Assembly: GCA_944472155.2 (NCBI GenBank)
Contig: OX235271.1
Span: 121,277,329-121,341,328 of the forward strand
Direction of reading: 5' to 3'
Length of the DNA stretch: 64,000 bases
DNA from: Trichobilharzia szidati
Lineage: Eukaryota; Platyhelminthes; Trematoda; Strigeidida; Schistosomatidae
Below are positions 21,518-34,295 of the stretch, one piece after another. The notes beneath the pieces were generated by a model. That model saw only the letters and a list, made by a program, of their open reading frames with translations, was not told the origin of the DNA and made no database searches. A program made the position numbers and the translations under genes. Numbering within the stretch: position 1 is the stretch's first letter; the number at the start of each line of letters is the position of its first letter.

Positions 21518-24500
21518 GACTCAATGGGAATTTTCGGAGATTTTTTTAATTAGTTGAAGTTGCTGGCTTCTTGAAAATTAGAGGAGTTTATTTCTACTAT
21601 TCAAAAATTTATTTTAATTTATTGTATTTTTCATAACAACAAATAACAAATGCTCTGAATTCACTTCAAACAAATGAAGATTAATGATCAACAAAATCAG
21701 TGAAAATTTTCAACAAAGTTATTTAAAAATAAAAAACCCCTTATCTTTAACAGGAAGTTCGCTACTGGGATAAATAGTGAAATGAAAATTAATGATTTTA
21801 AAAAGTTGACTAAGTGGTTTTAGAAACTTATAAATTTTTTCTCATTTAAGGTAAATATTTCAGTGTGATAAGACCAACAGTATATAATGGATTCGAAAGG
21901 ACGCAAATCTCAAAATTTGTTTTGATGGAAATTAGCGAATAAGACTTTACAAAGTACGCGACTTGAAACACTGCTTATGATCTTTGGGGTTTTAGTCATT
22001 CCGTTGATGTTGTATATCAAATACCTAAGTTTGATCTTAGAATAAATATGACAGGGTAATTTTAGTTTATTTAGAAGTCTTTGTATTGTTGAATGTTTGA
22101 TTTATTTGTTACTGAATGCCACTACAAAATCGGTGGTAAAGATAACTGATGTCTAACTGCACTAACTAATTCAGTTATTATTAATACCGACCACAATGAA
22201 TATTTATACAGTAGCCATTCATAGACATATAGTTGTCAGGTTAAAAATGGGAAACGACTGAGATCGATGTTGACTTCTATTTTCTAAAATGATGAAAACC
22301 GGAATTCAAATGTCTGCAGTGTCCCTTTTCGATGTGTAGAAAGTTCAGCTAAGCTTAAGCTTTTCCACCTAACAAATTTCCAGTCAAAATAAATTGTCAT
22401 TTTAGATCTGTATGACGATAAGTATCTTAATATTTTGCAAAAGAGGCGAGAAAACAAGAATACTTCAAGCAGTAGAATGGAGCTAGGATAGCAGTCGTGG
22501 AAAATAGAGTTTCTCTTCATCAAATAAACCTTCAAGGTATTTTACACTCTGTTTTTTCTTCATCAGATAGTAACACCCGTGAATAATATTAGTAAACCAC
22601 TCATAATCACTCATAATATAATGGTACATCAATGAGCCGGCTGAAATGAATTATGACGTTGTTGGTATGATTTATTAATGTGAATATAGGTTTTGGTGAT
22701 TAACTGGTGGTAAGAATGTGAATGAAACGGACTCCGAATAAAACAAACATTGTTTTTTTCACTGCTAACTTTTTTCTGAGAAAATATTTTACTCGAAACA
22801 ACTATGCTACATAGACAGAAGACATCTGGAGTCAATGCACAGTGTGATCGTATAACTCTATCAAAACTTCGAAGCGCTTCAGTACTCTCTTGCGTTGAAA
22901 GTTGGATGAGTAGAGAATAAAAAAACAAACATTTTATTCATCAGATAGCTAGGAAAAATAAGCTCTCATAACAGCTAGCCTCTGACTAATTGCTAGTTGA
23001 AAGAATCTGTTCTTAAGACTGTGAGTTCACTCACTTAGATGTCACTATTTAGAAACCATGTCAGACTATAGGGATTTTACTGATTTCAAGGTAGACGTTA
23101 TCGCCAACGTACGCCATTTAGAGAATCACAGAAAAACAGGAAATACTACGAGGTACTCAGTGCCGAAGAGTTCCAGATTGGAACGAGATATATATATATA
23201 TAATTGGAGCTCCCCTGTTTGTTATTGAATTTCTAGCTTTTCCTACCATAGATTGTGTGCCTTTGTTATTGCGTTTAATAAATAGTCATAATGGATCAAA
23301 TATGAAAGTCATATCAAATGTTATGTCTAATTGTGAACTAGTTAACAAATAATTTGATTTGTTTATTTTGTAACTTGTTTTATTTTTTAAATATCTGTTG
23401 TCCAGTATTTACTTACTTGTTTCTCTTATGATATTATACCAAGCATATTAAACGAGTGAAGTGGTTATTATTACAATCGAATACATGTTGACCAAAGATT
23501 ATAGTAACAATAAAGTGTTTGTTTTGTCGTTGTTATTCCTTTTATTATTATTATTATTTCTGTATAGCATTGTAATACAGCATGCCAATAAACTTCAACC
23601 GCCCATATACTTTATTAACATAATGTTAAAATGCCTAATTTATGTTTCAGAGGAATTAAAGAAATACGAGAAAATAGAAACAGGACATTATTATATAATA
23701 GAGTTCTTGAAATGGCTTCATTTTTTAGGCTTATTCACGCTAACGATAATGTTGGCGTAACAGACAACAACCTTAGTTTGTTTCGAACATATGAAGTTTG
23801 GTGTACATTGAAGATATTTGCGATCATTATTACAGGACGAATACCTCTGATGACTTTCCATCACAGCCAGATACAGGGATTTACTTTATTATGATAAATA
23901 CTGCACTTAGCTGGCCAGAGGAGAAATCCTTTTTCACACTGTTTTCTCTTAATAAAGAGTCTACGGGTAAATACAGTCACCTGCTTGCTGACTTATGATT
24001 GAACTTACTAGCAGTGAATTTCATTAAGTATGGGGAAATATGATTGTTTCGAATAGGGCATATTGTACACCGATTAGGAAGTTCACCGCTTGCTGTTTCT
24101 TATGAAGCCATTATATGGTTATGAATTAGGTTCTCAGTTAAATAAGTGAAATTAAAACTAAAGGCATCCTTTTGACGCTAATTTTACTGGTGAATATTTT
24201 CCTCACTTTATTTTGTCTACGGTAGTTCAAGAGCAAATGGAATTTAGAAAACATCTTTAAAAAGGGTATGAACAAACCACATTGCATAAATGTTTTGTAG
24301 AATTCCATCAATAATCCAGGGGAATGTTGGTCAGAATATCACTTTCTTTAGTGTTACTAAAGTCACCCAATAATTTTAATCATGAAACTGTTGACAAGAG
24401 TATCACAAACTTTTTAAAGCATTTCTGTTAGTCTTCTTTTTGGACTGTTACTAGATACGTCACGTTGAGGATCTTAAAGATTTCAGCTGGAAGGAATAAG

Positions 24501-24850
24501 TAAAATTGTTTTTAAGGAGGCTAGTTTTTAGTTTAATCAGCTGAGTACCATTGTTCTTCTACCGTGAGAAATAAAAAGTATCCTATTTCGTGAATATAGA
24601 AGTCAGTGAATGAAAACTATGTTAATGGAAGACGTATTCTTTTTGCTTTACAAGCATACATTCTCCTTTTGTTCTCTTAGTTCTTTTTTGTGTGTACTCC
24701 TAACAGTATTTCATGGAAGCAGACTTTTTGCACAGACATGTATATTTAAGTCTATCGAAATTAGAAAACGAAACAAGATCAACATGATCACAATGTCACA
24801 ACAAATACCTATGTTTTGAAGCAAGGTAAAATCATCGAATAAAGCTTGAA
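21518..24850. other. AT-rich region, no gene recognised
   Basis: Several short frames (for example around 22629-22928 minus and 23461-23760 plus) lack motifs, splice context or composition that would support coding. There is a short TA run at 23188-23202. No repeat family of this window was recognised. Confidence 0.5.
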
Positions 24851-24861
24851 GCTTCTGGAAA

Positions 24862-25093
24862 GTTTTTCTTCCTTCACGTTCCCAGTGGAACACAGGACTT
24901 CAAGCTAGAGGCTTGAAGTTTCTGTAGCAGTGTTAATTTTTACAGGATGGAGTTGCTAGCCTCATGCCCAACCTCTCCTCTTTACCAGCATTAGCTCTGG
25001 CTTTGTGAGGTAAAGGAGTGTGTCTGCCGGGGATCGAACCCCGGACCATGTGCATGGTCGGCGAGCGTCCTAACCGCTATGCTACCGACGTAC
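24862..25093 (-). mobile_element. SINE-2 insertion
   Basis: Minus-strand element with a tRNA-like head (box A-like TAGCGGTTAGGACGCTCG, box B GGGTTCGATCCCC) and a tail ending in TTCCACTGGGAACGTGAAGG plus an A run. Flanks repeat CTTCTGGAAAGTT (left, 24852-24864) and CTTCTAGAAAGTT (right, from about 25094), a 13-bp target duplication with one mismatch, so the insertion is fairly recent. Confidence 0.85.
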
Positions 25094-25913
25094 TTCTAGA
25101 AAGTTGATGGTCAAGAATAGACAAACATACATTATTGTCATCGTATCTGAAAAGTAACACATAGTTTCCATCTATCGATATATAATGTGTTTAGAACTCA
25201 ACCTTTTCGACAAACTCAATGGTCCACCATTTTTTTATACATTTCACCTTCAACTGTCACTTATTACAACCTTAAAGTAGAACAACACTATCTGCAATGG
25301 TTTCGTCTCCTACAAACGAAACATAGTTGATGCGAATTTTGAAGTGTCTGGTGCATTCCATGAAATTAGGCGATATGCTTCATTCAAGAGTGAATATATT
25401 TTGTCCGTTAAGCAGTTTTTTTTTTTAATGATAAATATCTAAAAACCTAATCTTTTGTACCGAACGAGAAAGTTAGAAATTTTCTGCCAGTCGAAAACCA
25501 TTTACATTATTACTTTTATATAATGTGAAGTTCAATTAACTCTGACATAAATGAATGACTTTTTGATGAAAAAACCGCGGCAACCAGTCGTGCTTGCTAG
25601 CCAAACCCAAGTGACCTAAATACAAGACGATTGTTTCACCAGTAATGGATCCACCTCATCATCAGTTGAGAAACATGAAGCAGTTCTCACTTTTAAAGGA
25701 CAATTTTGTTATGATGTCATGCCATCTTGCGTCTCTCGAAAAACTCATATAAATATTAATGTTATGAATATGAGTCAGTGTATTGACAAAACAGTATCAG
25801 TGCATAAATGGTTTGAAGATTCTGTTCCACATTTATTCTCATCGTATTAATGATTTGTAATCCATAAGAATAAATGAAATGTTTCAACAGTTGATTTGTA
25901 AGGATTTTTATGA
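25094..25913. other. AT-rich spacer, no feature
   Basis: No coding or repeat signal recognised. Confidence 0.5.
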
Positions 25914-26421
25914 TTTGACCACGGATTGATATCAGTTAACGGACAGCTGAAAACCAGGGAGTACTGGACAGCTGTTTCATTGCAGTTTGGGAATCATCGG
26001 CAGTACGCACCCCTTACCAGGGTTCGAACCAAGCACCTTCCGGTTACAAGGCAAGCTCGTATACCATTCAGCCATTCGGACCCAATTGAGTCGATACAGG
26101 ACAGAGTTTCCTGGAGTTCTAGTGAGAATTCGTGACCAGTGAGGTTCATCCAGTCAAGTGTGAGGATGAATTTCCAGCCGATGACACTGGTTGGGGTCGC
26201 GCTAAATCACGAATTGGTAGAACTTAGAGGTCATGGACTGGCCATTGAATCGGGTCCCAGTGGCTGAATGGTATACAAGCTTGCCTTGTAACCGGAAGGT
26301 GCTTGGTTCGAACCCTGGTAAGGGGTGCGTACTGCCGATGATTCCCAAACTGTGATGAAACAGCTGTCCAGTACTCCCTGGTTTTCAGCTGTCCGTTAAC
26401 TGATATCAATCCGTGGTCAAA
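25914..26421. repeat. SINE-1 inverted dimer (second locus)
   Basis: Arms 25914-26083 and 26252-26421 are reverse complements around a 168-bp centre. The centre includes GGTTGGGGTCGCGCTAAATC, the upstream part of SINE-1 that also appears in the tandem array (GCGCGACC) and at 50990-51000. Both arms share variants absent from the other loci (TTAACGGACAGCTG, GGTGCTTGGTTCGAACC, GGTAAGGGGTGCG). The head has tRNA-like boxes A and B; the tail has the CCGATGA...GATGAAACAGCTGTC hammerhead-like layout. Confidence 0.85.
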
Positions 26422-27124
26422 CTTGAAATGTTTCAATTAAATTTTCCATAAATTCAATTAAAAATAATGTAAGCTGAGTCAGTCGAATTATCATGGAAGA
26501 TTCTGATGCATAATCGAATCATTTACAAGACATGGGCAGAAAGGAATTGTTAAAAATTCATCATTGTAATTATATTATCAAACATTTGACTTCTTTCTTT
26601 TCTTCACATTACATCATCATGTCTCTCTTTTTCTTTTGCTTTGTGCATGTGCAAAACTAAACGAACGAAAAATCCAATTAATAACAGATGGTGTTTGTGG
26701 GGGATTTTTAAGCCTAATCAAAAAGTGAACTGTAAAATATTTTAGAATTTTCAACATGGTGTGCAAGTAGAGTTTATTTATTTAAAATAACATCCATTAA
26801 CATGTTATTTTATTTATACTCCTTCCATATTCACATAAAATTGTCTCATTGAAAGTACATTGAATATATGAGGAACTAACTCATCAAAAGTCAGCATCAC
26901 TTATCGAATCAGGGGAAACTAGAATCAGTAGAAACTAACCACTTCATAGTAAATTGATGCTCTTCAGCAGCATGAAACTAAAACTGTTGCACCACACGGG
27001 GAATCACTTAGTGAGAACTTAATGTGTGAAGGAAGTATGACTGTAGTAATACTCCCCTGGGGTGTGAATATCCACGGGCACTAGATAATATGAAACTTAC
27101 ACCAAGTGCAATCAGTTACGTTTA
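26422..27124. other. AT-rich spacer, no feature
   Basis: No coding or repeat signal recognised. Confidence 0.45.
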
Positions 27125-27397
27125 TAAGTTTCAGCGTGGCCCAAGTGGCCTAGTGGATGATGATTGAACGTCAGAGTTTCAGTGGTAGAATACTCATCAA
27201 TCACGTAGGTGATCGGAACTCTTATGCACGGAGGGCACACTCCCTAACCTCACTTAACTTTTAGTTAGCCAGGTAAAGAGGGAAGATTGGGCGTGGGGCA
27301 GGCTACCCCACCCTGTAAAAATGAACACTACTGCTAATGAAACTTCAAGACCTAGAGCTGAAGCTCTATGTGTCACTCGGAACGCAAAGGACTAAAA
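27125..27397 (+). mobile_element. SINE-2-related element with divergent head
   Basis: The tail half (CAGGTAAAGAGGGAAGATTG, then GGCAGGCTACCCCACCCTG, GAAGCTCTATGTGTCACTCGG) matches the SINE-2 tail. The first half (GGCCCAAGTGGCCTAGTGG..., GGTGATCGGAACTC) is a different, weak tRNA-like head. It is probably an old or chimeric copy. Confidence 0.55.
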
Positions 27398-27421
27398 AAA
27401 TCTCAACAAAACAATGAGGTA

Positions 27422-28084
27422 TAACTTATCTGAAATGAGTAATATGTTTGCGCAACATATTCCGAATATTTCGATCGCACATATACCTGTCATGTTTATA
27501 CAATATAATCAAAATATAAAGAGTCAAAGTGTTTACTGGGCAAGATCACAAATGAGAGGTAAGAAGAAACGTAATTCTAACAAAACGGCTAGAACTGATT
27601 TTTTGAAATTCGTAAAGAAAATTAATTGTTTCAGAAAACTTCTGTGACATTTAATGCGAACATAGAAGTAAATGCCCAACACCATCTATCCCAAAGCAAA
27701 TGAGACGAGTCCGAGAAATGATTTCATCAATAAATTTAAGCCCACATATGATACAAGTTTGTGTCATATAGGTAAAAATCTGTTGAAGACAGTCAATAAT
27801 GGCTTGAATCAGTTTTGTGTGATCAAAAATTACTTTTTATTACTTTGAAACTGTCTTGGTAATCCAGTTTTAATAGCAGGCTTAATTTTACATAATAGTA
27901 TTTCCACCCTATTTCTTCTTAATTCGTATTTGTGGTCATGACCAGTAGGCAGTTTGACCCATATTGATTCAGTTTGGCTCTTTATATTCTGTTACCTTTC
28001 ATATAAACATGCATGACAAGTATATGTGTAATTGAAATGTCCGAAATATGTTGGGCGAACATATTGCTCATTTCAGATAAGTTA
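27422..28084. repeat. Foldback element with ~119-bp inverted arms
   Basis: The left arm starts TAACTTATCTGAAATGAG at 27422 and the right arm ends CTCATTTCAGATAAGTTA at 28084. Homology runs inward about 119 bp (CATATACCTGTCATG against CATGACAAGTATATG; ATATAAAGAGTCAAAGTG against its complement). Each arm holds a small hairpin AATATGTT-loop-AACATATT. The 425-bp interior has no recognised coding sequence. Confidence 0.7.
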
Positions 28085-29559
28085 CAACTTCTTACATTTT
28101 TGTCTAAACCTATGGTGGGAGAGTTTCTCGGGCTATTTATAATCCCAAGACTCATAAGGATGAAAACTGAACTATGTATTCACAGGCGGTGTTATGACAG
28201 TAAGCAGTTATTCAAAAAATATTTAAACACTTATTTTACTAATCAGCTTATTTAATTCTCTTAAATAATAGTTATTTTCTTGCTGTTACGATACGTATAC
28301 CTTTTAAACACTTATAAAATTAACCGAATCTGTATTAATTCAAATAACATTTTTTATACAAAAATGGAATTAAGTGCATGTGAAACTAAGTTTTCATAAC
28401 ATTTTCTGGAATTCTTCATAAGTTCTATCCCCTTGAAGATTGCGAATGCACTAACATTTTACCAGCATTTTTTCTTGTTCACATAAAAGGGGTTTTCCCT
28501 CAAAAGTACTTCCACTTATTGATCTTTTAATTAAATAGATCTTTTTATTGACCCATCAAGCCGTCGACTAAGCAATATGTCTAGGAAAGATAAACAATTA
28601 TCTTCCTCTTCTACAGATGTAAGTGATATGCTTTTAATTAGCATTTCAGATTTTCCACTGCATTTTAAACTTAATTGAATACGCCGGCATTCTAGCTTTC
28701 TTGAGACGTGGATTAACCTCATTAACACTAATTTAAAGCGATATATGACTAATATATCAACTATGAAGTTTCCATCAAGTAACCTTTTCTTTGGCATCGC
28801 TAGTTGTTTTTGTTAGAAAACAACATATATTCAAAGGCAGGTCTAATACGCAACTGGCACTAATTGTGAATACTGTTTCCTGAGGAACAGTCATGCATGT
28901 ACACATATACACACAGACACCAAATCTACTTTCCTCGTGCATATAACAGATTAGCATTTCATATATTCTCCAAATCAATAGTATGTTCTTACTAGTCGCA
29001 ATAGCCAATTACTTGTTTACAATTTCATTATTCGACTTATTTTTGTAAAAAAAAGGATTTTTATGCCATATTTGACCTATGCATTTTCATTCATTTTGTT
29101 GTAATTGAAAAGCAAATAAACTGCGCTTTTTCTATATTTAAAAATGTGAATGCACTTTTTTGTGATTAATAGCATTAGAAAGCGAAATAAAAGAGACAAT
29201 TACATAAAAACAAAAAGAATGTAAAAATTGTCATAGACGGCAACTAAAACAGTGGCCATCAGTTTGTAAAATAAACATCGAATCTGTTGCGTCAGTGCTA
29301 TTCATGTTTAAGTATTGGTTTGTTGGGATTTGATTCTACCACATCTGTTAGCATTTGAGACGCTGAGACTCACCATGTCTGATACATCATTCAGAGATTC
29401 GTAATCCACCCACAGGCGCCAACGCAACATAACCATTCTTCATGTCATAGCACAATGCCGGATTGATTCTTCAAAATTCGGATAAGAATAACAGACGATG
29501 AGCTTCTGACAGTGCTTTATTTACATATCACCACTTCAATAGGCTTAGTGTGGTAGAGT
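28085..29559. other. AT-rich region, no gene recognised
   Basis: Short frames on the minus strand at 28531-29008 have no recognisable motif. No other signal. Confidence 0.45.
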
Positions 29560-30347
29560 GACATATTTGCAAAAATTATATTTGTAAAATCTCAGCGAAA
29601 TTGAAATAAGTAATTCCAACGTTTCGTTCGGCAATCTAGTCCGAACTTATTCAGGGGAATTAATCGAAATTAACATAACAAAGGTTTCCATGCAAAAAGG
29701 AGTTCTCTTGCCTTCAAAAACTTTGTTCAGTCATATGAGTGATGAAACAGTCATCATAATATGATAAACAAAATTGTATGAGCTGTGATCAAAATTCGAC
29801 CTCAGACTTACATATATTAGCCTCCTTTTGTTAAACACTTTAAACAGAATGTACTTTTCATCAGATTACTTTCAAATAAAAGTTCATGGTCGTAGATAAC
29901 TGAATATGAAAATATATATGTATATGCGGCATAAAAATGTGTGTGCATGGAGTAAACAGTTGTAAAACATTTGTTAGCCTCTCTATAAGAAGATATAGAC
30001 AATCAGGAATTTTGATCAAGTATTATTAATTAGTGATACATATCCATTTTTATTTATTAATCAGGATTTGCCATGCATCATCTAACATCACACCTTCTCG
30101 TCTGTTCAAACTGTTAGCATCTAGAATTTTATGATTAGACATATTGTCAAAATTATGGTGTTTAGGATTAGAGTTTAGTTGAAACACCCTGTCCAACTTA
30201 TTGATTTGTTATTTTTTTAAGATTGAGCTACTTTTATTAATTTAGATTAATTTCCCTGAAGAAGTTCAGACCAGTTTTCTGAAAGAAACGTTGGAATTAC
30301 TTATTTTAATTTCGCTGAGATTTTACAGATATAATTTTACAAATGTC
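29560..30347. repeat. Foldback element X, copy 1, ~110-bp inverted ends
   Basis: The left end 29560-29674 is the imperfect reverse complement of the right end 30236-30347 (TGTAAAATCTCAGCGAAATT, AAGTAATTCCAACGTTTC). The ends carry a CTGAAGAAGTTC...GAAACG hairpin motif reminiscent of hammerhead/PLE terminal repeats. The interior has no coding sequence. A second copy of the interior lies at 61690-61950 plus 63376-63690, split by a PLE. Confidence 0.7.
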
Positions 30348-33300
30348 TACTTTTCACTCGGTGCCCGATTATTTTAGAACTCTTCTGTCAAATCTTGACC
30401 ACAGGTCATATGAGTAGAATGACATAGGTTATGAATGAATGTCTTCTTGACGTGAGAATAAGTATCACTGTGCCTAAGTATTATTTGCAAGGTACGTCGA
30501 CAAGATGCGAGAAATCCTACAGAGTAGAGATGGTAAGATGAGCAACCATAATAACTGGACGTGTTTTGAAACACTTTAATTCCAGTTTATTATCGTGATT
30601 TCTCTATATATGTCACAAAATTTGCGTATGTTGCTGTCGCTCTTAGTAAATATATGGTAATGATATCTATAACACTCTTTTTCTCAAATACTCAAATAAA
30701 ACACTTTAGATATAAAAACTTCAAACTACTCAAACAGCACAACTGTGAGGATGAAAGTAAGCATAGACTACTACCAATCTTGTAAAAATAGTCTGCACTT
30801 GCATAGAATAAACTACACCTCATAAAAACGTACAAAATTAAACCGATTTGAGTCACATGTAAGATGCTATAGTGTAAATACAGCTTGTCGAAAGCTGTTC
30901 GCCTGAAGAGCAGACCAACACGAAACATCTCCTTCAAGCCATCACCGGAACAGTGTAGGTAGGAATATTAAAAAAAAATTCCAAAAATGAATAGAAATAT
31001 CTTACAGTTCGACTTCATACATAGGATGTTTGGTATGCTTAAAACTTTTTCAGGAATAATTTCGTTTAAAAAAGTTTCACAAAGGGAGTCCTGTTCAGCA
31101 AATTCTAAAAAAACCTTAATAACGAGAAAAAATGTGGAATGTAGGCCCACAGTAACAATGATAGTGCCCAAACCACTGACCGAGGATGAATACGTGACTG
31201 AAGAGTTAAATAATTGACTCAACTTACCCTGCTGTTTATCATGTTTCTCAATAAGCCTATGAGTTTCAGTAGCAGCTAATATTTGGATGCAACTGAAATC
31301 CTGATAGTTCTCACTTATATTCCAACAGCCTAAAGCAAAGAAAAGTAGAATGAAATTATATAAATAGATAAAAATGGTAAAACTTTTTTAATCGGTCAGG
31401 TGAACTAATCAATTCTCTGACTAATTGTGCACAACCATATTTAGAAACAGATGAAGACAATTCATCTGAACAGGATGGTTTATGTTGCTTCAATTTTTAA
31501 TCATTTTACGTTGAAACTGCTAATTTTTCTCAGTCGTAGTATCAGAATATTCAGGGTCTAGCCAAGTTTTCCCAATTAGTATTCATCGCGGAGGTTAGTA
31601 TCATTTACTAACTCCAGTGAATTTCAGCTGGTTTATGTGCACCGAATTAATCAGCCACAATTGAGGTTGATCAAATGTAATTGATCGATTCGGTTCGGAT
31701 ATTCCAATAAGAAAGTTCAATGACGAATATAAATTTCAGAAGAAACCCATTGTACGAAGGTTGCCTTTCTAACTCATCAGCTTTATGGATAACCCTTCGG
31801 TATGTGCTGGGAAATATTTTCAGCAGAAGAACCACAAAGTGTGTTACAGGTACAACCAGATGATAAGCACCAAGTAGGACTAAAGCGCCCCTTGAACTCC
31901 CCTGCCAGCCGTAAGGAAACAAGTAACATTAGGATTCCCATTGATTGGACAACAGTTATTTCTCATTTGAAATGCATACTCACTATGCCTTCTTTGATGA
32001 AACAGCATTTATCTGGCTTTCAAACGCCTCAAAAGATTTAAACCTTAAGAATGTTTGTCACGCTTGAATCCTACGTGGGTATGGTAACCCTTCCAGAGCT
32101 AGCTTCCAGCTAGCACTCAGAGTTTGACATCAGTGTAATGGGAAGTCAAGACTCAAAAAATATTAACTCGGCGTACTAGATCAGCTGTAGATTTGTTTAT
32201 ATTATTCATAATAGTGTCCACAGACCTTTTAATTTTCAGAGTGTTTCAGTGTTTCAATATGTTGACTAAAATTATAACAATAATTTTATTTGTTCATAGT
32301 TATTCCTGCATTACACTTATCTGATTTGCCGATTACTATCTGTTGTCATTCTGTAGGCTTTTAAGAGCTACTATCTCTTTTCGTGATAGATTATTCCCAG
32401 TTTCTTTCTGGTATTTTAGTGTCAATGCATATCGTGCTCTGACCTGTTAAGGAGTAGTTCTGCATATATCACCTAATGTTACTTCTATACTAGGAATGAA
32501 AACCTAAGGTATTAATCTATAAAAAACTAGACTGAAGTTTAATCCTTTTGCAGAGACTTTTAAATCTAAGTGATTAGTTGATTATTACTATTATACTTAT
32601 TGTTGATTTCCTTTGACAGTACGTATAAATTCACTCCTTTTTGAACAATAAGTTTATAAATATTTAGAGTGCACTGAACATTTCACACTGCATAAGATAC
32701 TTGCTGGAACGTCATCAATATACAACTACTCAAAACAGAAATTGAGTGGGTTTTTTTATATCATCATTATTAGTACAACGTATACTGCTCGAAAAGAATG
32801 TCAGAGAAGATTAACTTCAGAATTTTGACATGTATAAGTGAACATTTTCCATATCATCATCATCATTACCTTATTTGTCTTTCAAGGTACGGACTACTTG
32901 GTATTATTTTCCAAGTCTTGTGGATAAGTGACAGATATTATATAATGAGTGCTAGAAGCATCGTGTCAACAAGTGCATTTTATGCCAACCTGTTAATGTT
33001 TAAGATTCATACTCTTGTATCCAAACGTTTAGTCTAAAGGCCTCAAATAGTAAATACATTTTGAGCTTTTGAAATTAGAAATTCGTCTTAGTAGTGGGCT
33101 CATTTATTCGAGATATCGCCAGGTGAAACTGTTGAATTTACAGAAGAAACTTCTGACACGAGGAATCATCTACATTCACCTAAAGATAACTATACATAGG
33201 TACATAGAAAAGTATTTGAAGACATATGATGGTCATTTACAGTATGCAGCTCAGTCCGTAAAGCACCAGGCAGACAATACTGAAGCTACTGGAAAGAATT

Positions 33301-33895
33301 CACTGCTGACCTAAGTTTAATTTTCAGTGTTAGTCAATAACTTCTTATGAGAATGGAGCTTTAGGCTAAATATTCAAGGAAATAAATACCAAATTTTCTC
33401 TTTTCTATAAACTTTCACCTATGTATCTTGCGTTTCTTTGTCTGTACAGAGTGGAATAAGTCTACTATTTACCTAAGATGAACACAGCAAGAAACATTTG
33501 AAATCAGTTAAAGAGAGTCTTTTCGAAGAATTCATTTTCTTTAGCTGTGCAATGGTATGCATACATAATTTTTACCCGTAAAAGTAGATAGAAAAGGAAG
33601 GGATTAATCATTACAGGAATAGTTCTTAATATTAATCAATACATATGAGAAGTTGATTAAAGGTGGTAGAACTACCTATTGAGATATAGGTGCGGCTCTG
33701 TTCGTTTCGTGACACCTTTCAATTCTTCCACTGCATATAAGATATTAACGTATCAAACAAAATTATGCTCCCTCTTGACATTGAAATACCATTTACAAAT
33801 ATTCCACTTATGGAAAGTGTCTGATATATATATATATATATAGAGAGAGATGAAAACCAGATGAAACTCAGGTTACTAACAGTTCATTTAGAAGA
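30348..33895. other. AT-rich region, no gene recognised
   Basis: Frames at 30968-31222, 31671-32041 and 33069-33314 are not recognisable. The 31802-32041 plus frame has a fairly protein-like composition (PDDKHQVGLKRPLNSPASRK) but no known domain or splice context. There is a short TATATA run at 33827-33842. Confidence 0.4.
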
Positions 33896-33899
33896 ACTA

Positions 33900-34240
33900 C
33901 TGCTGAGATGCATCCTTAATGCTCACTTCATGTTCATTAACTTCATTTACAAACGTCATTTACAAAGAAAATATGGGATTACAATGCGATCCTCCTTGGA
34001 CCCATTGCTACCTGATTGTTTCAAAGCAAGCCTCCACAATTGTCCGCTTAAGTCAACTGTTGATAATTTCCTGAGGTATGTTAGATATGTGGATGACATT
34101 TCCTGTGATGAAAGTCATGATCTCAGTCAGTCGTTACAGATATTCAAAAACTGCCATTCATTTAAAATTCCTTTTCTTGATGGTGAACCATTAAAAACGC
34201 CTACGGAGGCATCCATAGGAAACTCATATGGAACGGTCAA
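33900..34240 (+). mobile_element. PLE reverse transcriptase fragment
   Basis: The plus frame reads YGITMRSSLDPLLPDCFKAS, then NFLRYVRYVDDISCDES and KIPFLDGEPLKTP. This corresponds to the MGSPLGPLLAD and YVDD blocks of PLE reverse transcriptase with substitutions in the first motif. It is short and ends without a GIY-YIG domain, so it is a decayed fragment. Confidence 0.7.
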
Positions 34241-34295
34241 CCGACACATTTCTATAGCTGGTTACCGAGTGGGTTTAAATGTAACCTAATTACAT

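Noticed and set aside
22629..22928. 99-codon minus-strand gene
   Set aside because: Composition is that of AT-rich DNA, with no motif, no conserved-looking start and no splice sites.
31802..32041. Candidate exon (protein-like frame with PDDKHQVGLKRPLNSPASRK)
   Set aside because: No recognisable domain, no convincing acceptor/donor pair, and no neighbouring exon on the same strand.
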